This document shows, one piece after another, positions 58,031 to 64,000 of a stretch of 64,000 bases of DNA; position 1 is the stretch's first letter, and each line of letters starts with the position of its first letter. Position numbers and translations under genes: made by a program. Below the pieces are notes generated by a model. That model was given only the letters and a program-made list of their open reading frames with translations, made no database searches and had not been told where the DNA came from. The stretch comes from JALYLC01 sp035696365. GTDB lineage: Bacteria; Actinomycetota; Thermoleophilia; Gaiellales; JALYLC01. Where the stretch lies: assembly GCA_035696365.1 (NCBI GenBank), contig DASRQS010000069.1, forward strand, positions 1-64,000. The letters are read 5' to 3'.

Positions 58031-59502
58031 GCGAGCCGACTCAGCCCACTTCCGCACAGGAGCCGCCGTCGGGGCCCGCGATCGGCAAGGACGAGTGGGT
58101 CGCGCGGCACGGCGAGCACCGCGAGGGCCGCGGCGGCCTGGCCGGCCGGATCGAGGAGCGCCTGCACACGGTGCCCTGGTGGGGCTGGATGCTCTTCTTC
58201 GCGGCCGCCTTCGCGCTGCTGCCGATCGTATCGGACAGCGGCTACATCCGCCGCGTCGCCTTCGACACCGTGATCTACATGCTGCTCGCGCTCGGCCTCA
58301 ACGTCGTCGTCGGCTGGGGCGGCCTGCTCGACCTCGGCTACGTCGCCTTCTACGGCATCGGCGCCTACGCCTACGCGCTGTGCAGCTCGGATCAGATCGG
58401 AGTCCATCTGCCGACGATCGTGACGATCCCGCTGGTGGTCGTGATCGGAGCCGTCGCGGGCTTCCTCGTCGGGCTGCCCTCCCGCCGGCTCGTGGGCGAC
58501 TACCTCGCGATCGTCACCCTCTTCTTCTTACAGATATTCCTCACGGTGGCGACGAACGGGGATCAGTTGTTCGGCCACAACATCACCGGGGGTGCCAACG
58601 GGATCCTGAACATCGACCCCCTGCACTTCTTCGGCCAGACGCTGAACGTCGAGCACGGCGGCGTCTTCGCCGTCTCGTATCTGTACGTCGCGATCGTCTC
58701 GTTCGTGGTCGTCTACGCCGCCCTGCACTTCGTCAACCAATCGCGCACGGGCCGCGCCTGGCGCTCGCTGCGGGAGGACCCGCTGGCGGCCGAGGCCATG
58801 GGCATGCCGGTGAACCTCCTGAAGCTGATGGCATTCAGCTTCGGGGCGGCCGTCGCAGCCTTCACGGGCACGCTCTTCGCGTCGCTGAACGCCAGCGTGT
58901 TCCCGCTCACGTTCTCGTTCCCGTTGCTCATCACCGTGTACACGATGGTCATCCTGGGCGGCCAGGGAAACCTCGCGGGCGTGACCGTCGGTGCCGTGGT
59001 GGTCAGCGTCGTGCTGGAGCTGCTGCGCGATCCGGGCAACGCGCGCATCCTCTTCTATCTCTTTGCGATCGTCGGGATCGTCCTCGTGCTGGGACGCTCG
59101 CGCCGGCTTTTGGTGTTGCTCGGAAGCCTGCTCGTCTTCGGGTTCGCGGCCCACGCCATCGCGCACGCCATCAACAGCGACTGGACGTCGGGGACGGCCG
59201 CAAGCGGTCTCGACCACGCGCTCTCGCACTGGGTGATCATCCCGACGAGCATGGTGAACTGGCTCGGGCCCGTCACCTACATGGGACTCATCGGGCTCGT
59301 GCTCGTGCTCACGCTCCTGCACGGCTGGGCCCGCGACGCGCTGCTCGTGCCAACCCTCTACCTCGGCACGTTCGTATGGGAGAACGTCCTGCTCGCGCAG
59401 CCGGACGCGACGCGCTACATCGTGCTCGGCGCGATGCTGATCGCGCTCATGATCGTGCGCCCGAACGGGCTCTTCGGCGAGCGCCGCGTGGAGATCGTCT
59501 GA
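58027..59502 (+). CDS. livM: LIV-type ABC transporter permease LivM (second system) with C-terminal extension
   Basis: A 491-residue permease, longer than most LivM proteins. A hydrophilic N-terminal region of about 45 residues precedes the core: LNVVVGWGGLLDLGYVAFYG (conserved), FLVGLPSRRLVGDYLAIVTL and coupling loop SRTGRAWRSLREDPLAAEAM. After the usual end of the core come several extra hydrophobic segments (about 345-480: VVVSVVLELLRDPGNARILF, VLLGSLLVFGFAAHAIAHA, YMGLIGLVLVLTLLHGW), ending MIVRPNGLFGERR. This extra membrane part is unusual and may be regulatory or lengthen the channel. Confidence 0.9.
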   Translation: MSEPTQPTSAQEPPSGPAIGKDEWVARHGEHREGRGGLAGRIEERLHTVPWWGWMLFFAAAFALLPIVSDSGYIRRVAFDTVIYMLLALGLNVVVGWGGLLDLGYVAFYGIGAYAYALCSSDQIGVHLPTIVTIPLVVVIGAVAGFLVGLPSRRLVGDYLAIVTLFFLQIFLTVATNGDQLFGHNITGGANGILNIDPLHFFGQTLNVEHGGVFAVSYLYVAIVSFVVVYAALHFVNQSRTGRAWRSLREDPLAAEAMGMPVNLLKLMAFSFGAAVAAFTGTLFASLNASVFPLTFSFPLLITVYTMVILGGQGNLAGVTVGAVVVSVVLELLRDPGNARILFYLFAIVGIVLVLGRSRRLLVLLGSLLVFGFAAHAIAHAINSDWTSGTAASGLDHALSHWVIIPTSMVNWLGPVTYMGLIGLVLVLTLLHGWARDALLVPTLYLGTFVWENVLLAQPDATRYIVLGAMLIALMIVRPNGLFGERRVEIV

Positions 59503-60290
59503 TGGCTCCGATGCTCGAGCTGCGCCGGGTCTCCGTGGCCTTCGGCGGCCTGCAGGTCGTCTCGAACCTCGACATGGAGGTGGCCGAGGGCGAGATCGTC
59601 AGCGTGATCGGCCCGAACGGTGCCGGCAAGACGACGCTCTTCAACCTGATCACCGGGATCTACCGACCCGACGACGGCCAGATCCTGCTCGCCGAGCGCA
59701 ACATCGTCGGGCTCGAGCCGCACCAGATCACGCAGCTCGGCATCGCGCGCACCTTCCAGACGCTGCGGCTGTTCCTCAACATGTCGGTGCGCGAGAACGT
59801 GATGGCAGCGGCCTACGGACGCACCAAGGCCGGGGTGGTGCGCTCGATGCTGCGCACTCCGGGGATGCGCCGCGAGGAGGCCGAGATCCGCCGCCTGGCC
59901 GAGGAGCAGCTCTCGTTCTTCGGCGAGCGCCTCAAGGGCTACCGCTGGGATCAGCCCGCTTACAGCCTCTCCTACGCCAACCGCCGGCGCCTCGAGATCG
60001 CTCGCGCCATGGCCACGGGGCCGAAGATCCTGCTGCTCGACGAGCCCGCCGCCGGCATGAACCCGGTCGAGACCCACGAGATCACGGAGCTGATCGCCCG
60101 GCTCCGCACCGAGGCCGGCTACACGATCCTCGTGATCGAGCACGACATGCACGTCGTCGAGGGCATCTCGGATCGAGTGATCGCGCTCGACCACGGCGTG
60201 AAGATCGTCGAAGGCACGTTCGAGCAGGTCGCGACCGATGCGCGCGTGATCGAGGCGTACCTCGGCACGAAGGCAGCGGTGACCAAGTGA
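59502..60290 (+). CDS. livG: LIV-type ABC transporter ATP-binding protein LivG (second system)
   Basis: A 262-residue ATPase. Walker A GPNGAGKTTLFN, RTFQTLRLFLNMSVRENVM (Q-loop), signature LSYANRRRLEIARAM, Walker B ILLLDEPAAGMNP, His switch VIEHDMHVV. All are intact, unlike the first LivG of the window. TGATG overlap with livM and GTGA with livF show tight coupling. Confidence 0.93.
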   Translation: MAPMLELRRVSVAFGGLQVVSNLDMEVAEGEIVSVIGPNGAGKTTLFNLITGIYRPDDGQILLAERNIVGLEPHQITQLGIARTFQTLRLFLNMSVRENVMAAAYGRTKAGVVRSMLRTPGMRREEAEIRRLAEEQLSFFGERLKGYRWDQPAYSLSYANRRRLEIARAMATGPKILLLDEPAAGMNPVETHEITELIARLRTEAGYTILVIEHDMHVVEGISDRVIALDHGVKIVEGTFEQVATDARVIEAYLGTKAAVTK

Positions 60291-60991
60291 GCCTGCTCCG
60301 GCTCGAGGGCATCAACACCTACTACGGCCAGATCCACATCCTCCAGGACCTCAATCTAGAGGTCAACGCCGGCGAGCTCGTCTGCCTGCTGGGCGGCAAC
60401 GCGTCGGGCAAGTCGACCACGCTCAAGACGATCCTCGGCCTCGTGCGCTCGCGCAGCGGCCGTATCGAGTTCAACGGCGAGGACGTCACGACGCGCTCGA
60501 CGAGCCACCGCATCGGACGCGGCATGGCGATCGTCCCGGAGAACCGCCGCTTGTTCGCTCCCATGACGGTGCTGGAGAACCTGGAGCTCGGCGCCTACCT
60601 GCACGGCGGTGGTGCCAAGGAGGACTACGCGCGCGTCTACGAGACGTTCCCCCTCGTCTACGACCGCCGCTCGCAGCTCGCCGGAACGCTCTCGGGCGGC
60701 GAGCAGCAGATGGTCGCGATGGCCCGGGCGCTGATGTCGCGGCCGAAGCTGATGCTGATGGACGAGCCGTCCATGGGCCTCGCGCCGATCCTGGTCGAGC
60801 GCAGCTTCGACGTCATCAAGCAGGTGCACGAATCCGGCGTCGCCGTGCTCGTGGTCGAGCAGAACGCCAACGTCTCGCTCTCGATCGCCGACCGCGGCTA
60901 CGTGCTCTCGACGGGCCGGCTCGTGCTCGAGGGCAAGGCCTCCGACCTGCTCAACGACGAGGGCCTGCGCAAGGCCTACCTCGGCCGCTAG
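60287..60991 (+). CDS. livF: LIV-type ABC transporter ATP-binding protein LivF (second system)
   Basis: A 234-residue ATPase with Walker A LLGGNASGKSTTLK (Asn-Ala in place of the common Pro-Asn-Gly-Ala), VPENRRLFAPMTVLENLELG, signature TLSGGEQQMVAMARALM and Walker B LMLMDEPSMGLAP. It completes the second importer. Its TAG stop shares bases with the convergent anti-sigma factor stop (CTAG). Confidence 0.93.
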   Translation: MSLLRLEGINTYYGQIHILQDLNLEVNAGELVCLLGGNASGKSTTLKTILGLVRSRSGRIEFNGEDVTTRSTSHRIGRGMAIVPENRRLFAPMTVLENLELGAYLHGGGAKEDYARVYETFPLVYDRRSQLAGTLSGGEQQMVAMARALMSRPKLMLMDEPSMGLAPILVERSFDVIKQVHESGVAVLVVEQNANVSLSIADRGYVLSTGRLVLEGKASDLLNDEGLRKAYLGR

Positions 60992-61245
60992 AGCGTCTGA
61001 GCCCAGCCCCGGAACGCCGTCAGCAGGTCGTGGCGCACCGCCGGGGGGATCTCGTCCGAGCGGATCCGGCCGGTCACCGCGATCGTCACACGCATCTGCG
61101 CGATGTACTGCGTGCAGTCTCGGCAGGCGGCGATGTGGCGGTCGAAGCTCGCGCGCTCGGCCGCGCCGAGCAGGCCCTCGAGGTAGTCGGTGAGGAACTC
61201 GGCGAGCTCCTGGCAGGTGGGCTCCTGGACGGCGAAGTCGGTCAT
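60988..61245 (-). CDS. Zinc-finger anti-sigma factor
   Basis: An 85-residue protein with a ZAS-type zinc motif: Cys in EPTCQELAEFLTDYLEGLLG and His-x3-Cys-x2-Cys in FDRHIAACRDCTQY, typical of anti-sigma factors that hold ECF sigma factors and may release them on oxidation. It has no membrane helix. The ATG overlaps the sigma-factor stop (ATGA), the standard pair arrangement. Confidence 0.88.
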   Translation of the reverse strand: MTDFAVQEPTCQELAEFLTDYLEGLLGAAERASFDRHIAACRDCTQYIAQMRVTIAVTGRIRSDEIPPAVRHDLLTAFRGWAQTL

Positions 61246-61874
61246 GCGTACTCCGCGGCCAGCGCCTCACGCAGCTTCGTGCGCGCGCGGTGCAGCACCA
61301 CGCGCTGGTTGCCCTCGGAGAGGCCGAGCAGGTCGCACACCTCGCCGGCGCTGAAGCCCTCGACGTCACGCAGCGTGACGACGCGGCGCTGCGTCTCGGG
61401 CAGCTCTCCGATCGCCGCGTAGACGCGCTTCACGGCCTCCGCCGAGAGCACGATCTGCTCCGCGCTGCCGCTCCAGGGCCGGACGGGGGAGACCCAGTGG
61501 CCGGCTCCTGGGGCCGGCGCCTGGACGAAGCGCTCGGGGTCCACGGCGGGCCCGCTCTCGTCGCCGCGCGCGAGTGAGGAGAACGGCGCTGAGCGCGCCT
61601 CGCGCACGCCGCGGGTGCGGGCCAGGTTCATCACGATACGGAAGAGATAGGTGCGCAGCGACGAGCGGCCCTCGAAGGAGTCCAGTCCCCGCAGCAGCCC
61701 GAGCCAGGCCTCCTGCGCCACGTCCTCGGCGATCTCCTGGGTCGGCACGTACTGGCGCGCGACGCGCACGAGCGCGGCCTGGTACCGGTCGACGAGCAGC
61801 TCGAAGGCCTGCTCGTCCCCGGCGCGCAGCGCGGCCAGGAGTGCGGTTTCGTCCTCACGTGCCCCAGTCACCAT
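61242..61874 (-). CDS. ECF-type RNA polymerase sigma factor
   Basis: A 210-residue group 4 sigma factor. Region 2: AFELLVDRYQAALVRVARQY, EIAEDVAQEAWLGLLRGLDS, LRTYLFRIVMNLARTRG; a Pro/Gly-rich linker of about 45 residues; region 4: AIGELPETQRRVVTLRDVEG, SAGEVCDLLGLSEGNQRVVL, HRARTKLREAL. It is controlled by the adjacent zinc anti-sigma factor. ATG 61874 is used. TAACGT ends ten bases before the start and may be its promoter. The divergent GST-like gene may be a target. Confidence 0.9.
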   Translation of the reverse strand: MVTGAREDETALLAALRAGDEQAFELLVDRYQAALVRVARQYVPTQEIAEDVAQEAWLGLLRGLDSFEGRSSLRTYLFRIVMNLARTRGVREARSAPFSSLARGDESGPAVDPERFVQAPAPGAGHWVSPVRPWSGSAEQIVLSAEAVKRVYAAIGELPETQRRVVTLRDVEGFSAGEVCDLLGLSEGNQRVVLHRARTKLREALAAEYA

Positions 61875-61949
61875 GCGCCGGCCGACGTTACACGGCCACG
61901 CCGCTCGGGGCCTCGGAATGGCCAGCCCTCGGCTACCGTTGCCCTTCGT

Positions 61950-62909
61950 ATGACATCCGGCGACACGCGCGAGCCGCTGCCCTCCGAACAAGGCGATGAC
62001 GGCTCGTTTCGTCGCAGGGTTGCGCGCTTCCGTGACTTCGTGACCGCCGACGGGAGCTCGGGCTACGAGGCGGAGGCAGGGCGTTACCACCTGTATGTCT
62101 CGGCCGCGTGCCCCTGGGCGCATCGCACGATCATCTACCGCCACCTCAAGGGTCTCGCGGGCGCGATCTCGATGACCGTCGTCGACCCCGAGCGCGATGA
62201 GCGCGGCTGGGCGATCACGGACCGGCGCGGCACAACGCCCGACACGGTCAACGGCTTCACGTTCTTGAGCGAGGCCTACATCCTCAGCGATGACGGCTTC
62301 GACGGCCACGTGACGGTGCCGGTCCTATGGGATCGCGAGCGCGGCCGCATCGTGAACAACGAGTCGAGCGAGATCATCCGCATGCTCGACCGGGAATTCG
62401 ACGCCGTCGCGAAGCGTCCCGACGTGCACTACCTGCCGGAGGAGCTGCGCGCCGAGATCGACGGGCTCAACGCGTTCGTCTACGAGAATGTCAACGACGG
62501 CGTCTACCGCACCGGCTTCGCGCGCACGCAGGCCGCCTACGAGCGCGCGTTCGTACGGCTCTTCGAGGCCCTCGACGAGCTCGACGTGCGCCTCGCGACG
62601 CGCCGCTACCTGATGGGCGCGACGCTCACAGAGGCCGACTGGCGCCTCTTCCCGACGCTGCTGCGCTTCGACCCGGTCTACGTCGGCCACTTCAAGTGCA
62701 ACCTGCGCCGCGTGATCGACTATCCGAACCTGTCGGGATACCTGCGGGAGCTGTACCAGTACCCGGGCATCGCGGCGACCGTGGACATGGATCACATCAA
62801 GCGGCACTACTACCGCACGCACCCGTCGCTCAACCCGACGCGCATCGTGCCGGTCGGCCCAGCGCTCGACCTGGCAGCCCCGCACGGCCGCGACCACCTG
62901 AGCACGTGA
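61950..62909 (+). CDS. Glutathionyl-hydroquinone reductase-like glutathione S-transferase
   Basis: A 319-residue Xi-class GST-like protein. The catalytic Cys is in SAACPWAHRTIIYRHLKGL (about residue 53), VTVPVLWDRERGRIVNNESS carries the thiol-binding loop, and NVNDGVYRTGFARTQAAYE and DPVYVGHFKCNLRRVIDYPN are hallmarks of the YqjG/PcpF family. These remove thiol from thiolated hydroquinones. Actinomycetes mostly use mycothiol, so the thiol partner is open. It is divergent from the ECF sigma factor and fits with handling quinones from aromatic breakdown. Confidence 0.87.
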   Translation: MTSGDTREPLPSEQGDDGSFRRRVARFRDFVTADGSSGYEAEAGRYHLYVSAACPWAHRTIIYRHLKGLAGAISMTVVDPERDERGWAITDRRGTTPDTVNGFTFLSEAYILSDDGFDGHVTVPVLWDRERGRIVNNESSEIIRMLDREFDAVAKRPDVHYLPEELRAEIDGLNAFVYENVNDGVYRTGFARTQAAYERAFVRLFEALDELDVRLATRRYLMGATLTEADWRLFPTLLRFDPVYVGHFKCNLRRVIDYPNLSGYLRELYQYPGIAATVDMDHIKRHYYRTHPSLNPTRIVPVGPALDLAAPHGRDHLST

Positions 62910-62911
62910 AT

Positions 62912-62971
62912 CGGTGCCAGGCACCGGTCTTTGCGTCCCGGACACATCGGGGTCAGACACCCGGTTTGTGC
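62912..62971. repeat. CGGTGCC hairpin and inverted GTCAGACACCC element in a convergent gap
   Basis: CGGTGCC-A-GGCACCG (62912-62926) is a perfect 7-bp inverted repeat followed by GTCTTTGCG; it may be a terminator. At 62941-62971 lies the GACACATCGGGGTCAGAC element, an inverted copy of the 10335-10363 repeat. Both fill the gap between the convergent GST and RidA genes. Confidence 0.7.
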
Positions 62972-62975
62972 ACTC

Positions 62976-63362
62976 TCAGCGAGGGCGAGCGGCCACGGCG
63001 GTGACCTCGATCTTGAGGTCGGGCACCACGAGTTGCGCGAGCACGGTCACGCGCGCCGGGAAGGGCTCGGAGAAGACCTGCACGAAGGCGTCGTTGAAGG
63101 CCTCGAAGTCGCCCCGGTCCGTCAGATAGGTCGTCACGTGCACGACGTCGGCGGCGCTGCAGCCGGCCGCCTCGAGCGTGGTCACGAGGTTCGCGAACGT
63201 GCGCCGGGCCTGACTGGCGAACTCGTCGGCGACGATCTCCCCGCTCTCGTCCGTCGAGATGACCCCGGCCACGTGCACGTAGCCGTCGGAGACCGCGGCG
63301 GGGGAGTACGGGATGTCGAGTCCGCCGCCGGCGGGGCTCGCGGGATTCCAGGAGCGCGTCAT
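62976..63362 (-). CDS. ridA: RidA/YjgF-family protein
   Basis: A 128-residue protein: PYSPAAVSDGYVHVAGVIST, FASQARRTFANLVTTLEAAG, DVVHVTTYLTDRGDFEAFND and FPARVTVLAQLVVPDLKIEV, with the Arg (PARV) and Glu (KIEV) that deaminate enamine/imine intermediates in RidA. Family members may instead be aminomuconate or other deaminases. The ATG overlaps the stop of the upstream membrane protein (ATGA). Confidence 0.9.
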   Translation of the reverse strand: MTRSWNPASPAGGGLDIPYSPAAVSDGYVHVAGVISTDESGEIVADEFASQARRTFANLVTTLEAAGCSAADVVHVTTYLTDRGDFEAFNDAFVQVFSEPFPARVTVLAQLVVPDLKIEVTAVAARPR

Positions 63363-64000
63363 GGCGCGGCAGCGTACCCGGGGCGCGAGCCTGCGCGCGC
63401 CGCCGCGACCAGCGCCAGCGCGGCCACCGCAATGCCCACCGCAATGCGCCAGTGCTCGGCGAAGTGCTCCTCGTAGGGCGTCAGCCAGAACAGCGCCGGG
63501 ACGAGCCAGATCGCACCGAATGTGCGGCGCGCCAGCGCGATCGGCACGAGCAGCAGCACGAAGTAGTGGAGCCACACGATCGGCGAGAGCGCGAGCGCCG
63601 CCGCCAGCGCCAGTGCGAGGGAGCGCTCGTCGAGACCGCGGCGCCCCTCCCGCCAGCAGAACGCGAGCAGCGCGGCCCCCACGGCGATCGCGAGTGCGCG
63701 CGCCGCGGCCGGGCCGAGACCGAGCCAGAGCCCGCCCGAGACGAGCGAGTATCCGCGGCCCTGCTCCGCGTCCGAGAGCACGTTGAGCAGCTTCGGATAG
63801 TCGGCGAGGCCCGCGAACCCGATCACGCCCCAGCCGAGCGCGCTCGCGACCACGGCCAGCAGGACGCCGCGCACCGCGACCCGCACGCGCCGGGTGGCCA
63901 CGAGCCACACCGTGAGCGGCCAGAGGAACAGCTTGGCCACCACGATCAGCGCCAGCGGAATGGCGGCGCGGCCCTGTTCGCGCCAGCGCCAGACGAGCGC
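63359..64000 (-). CDS. GT87/DUF2029-type integral membrane protein, C-terminal part (5' end outside window)
   Basis: The frame is open to the window edge, so the gene starts beyond 64000. The 213 visible residues hold several hydrophobic helices (LFLWPLTVWLVATRR, GVLLAVVASALGWGVIGFA, LALALAAALALSPIVWLHYF, LLVPIALARRTFGAIWL) and the FLWPLTVW/SPIVWLHYFVLLL features common in polyprenyl-phosphate-mannose-dependent mannosyltransferases. The YPKLLNVL loop between helices also fits. The family assignment is by resemblance only. Confidence 0.68.
   Translation of the reverse strand, partial: ALVWRWREQGRAAIPLALIVVAKLFLWPLTVWLVATRRVRVAVRGVLLAVVASALGWGVIGFAGLADYPKLLNVLSDAEQGRGYSLVSGGLWLGLGPAAARALAIAVGAALLAFCWREGRRGLDERSLALALAAALALSPIVWLHYFVLLLVPIALARRTFGAIWLVPALFWLTPYEEHFAEHWRIAVGIAVAALALVAAARAGSRPGYAAAP

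Overview
The window is GC-rich (about 70%), gene-dense and bacterial. GTG and ATG starts are about equally common, and neighbouring genes usually overlap by four bases (ATGA or GTGA). Polyphosphate glucokinase, GH15, many LIV-type ABC transporters, a MarR/IclR-controlled beta-ketoadipate pathway and several leaderless-looking promoters point to a soil actinomycete. A Thermoleophilia-like lineage is my best guess from gene style; it is not proven by any marker here. I saw no rRNA, tRNA, CRISPR array or intact mobile element.

Layout. 1-6.6 kb: a co-directional run of small-molecule enzymes (aldo/keto reductase, ornithine-cyclodeaminase-like and threonine-dehydratase-like proteins, peroxiredoxin, bicupin, class V aminotransferase, HpaI-type aldolase). 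6.6-10.3 kb: cupin, TetR regulator, methyltransferase, Zn-alcohol dehydrogenase and SDR. 10.4-13 kb: 3-oxoacid/3-oxoadipate CoA-transferase pair, an aldehyde dehydrogenase remnant and a divergent PcaR-type IclR regulator. 13-18 kb: a complete LIV-type ABC importer. 18-24 kb: alcohol dehydrogenase, GntR regulator, benzoylformate-decarboxylase-like enzyme, lactate/malate-dehydrogenase-like enzyme and a GMC oxidoreductase.

24-48 kb is a large aromatic-catabolism island built of four operons. (i) On the minus strand, a LigM-type O-demethylase heads an operon with a TIM-barrel isomerase and two complete ThDP E1 alpha/beta pairs that have no E2 or E3. (ii) Divergent from it are an acetoacetyl-CoA-synthetase-like ligase, a PhdC/CouO-like amidohydrolase and a saccharopine-dehydrogenase-like protein. 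(iii) On the minus strand come a two-subunit GMC dehydrogenase, a VOC extradiol dioxygenase, a DUF6282 protein, a GalB-type 4-oxalomesaconate hydratase, an RraA-type aldolase and a DUF1932 dehydrogenase. (iv) On the plus strand are hydroxycinnamoyl-CoA hydratase-lyase, a MarR regulator, pcaHG, pcaD, pcaC, pcaF, pobA and pcaB. Together with the CoA-transferase at 10.4-11.7 kb, operon iv could take ferulate or coumarate (as CoA esters), 4-hydroxybenzoate and protocatechuate to central metabolism. LigM would feed vanillate into it. Operon iii looks like a second, ring-meta-cleaving branch. A shared 16-bp palindromic site ties the divergent promoters of iii and iv to the distant GMC gene at 22.4 kb.

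48-64 kb: a secreted Ig-like repeat protein, a crcB pair (the second apparently starting at CTG), GH15 with ppgK, gnd and zwf (glucose into the oxidative pentose phosphate pathway), a SnoaL-like protein, a second full LIV-type ABC importer, an ECF sigma/anti-sigma pair, a glutathionyl-hydroquinone-reductase-like GST, RidA and the end of a GT87-type membrane protein. A dispersed GTCTGACCCC element fills four of the convergent intergenic gaps.
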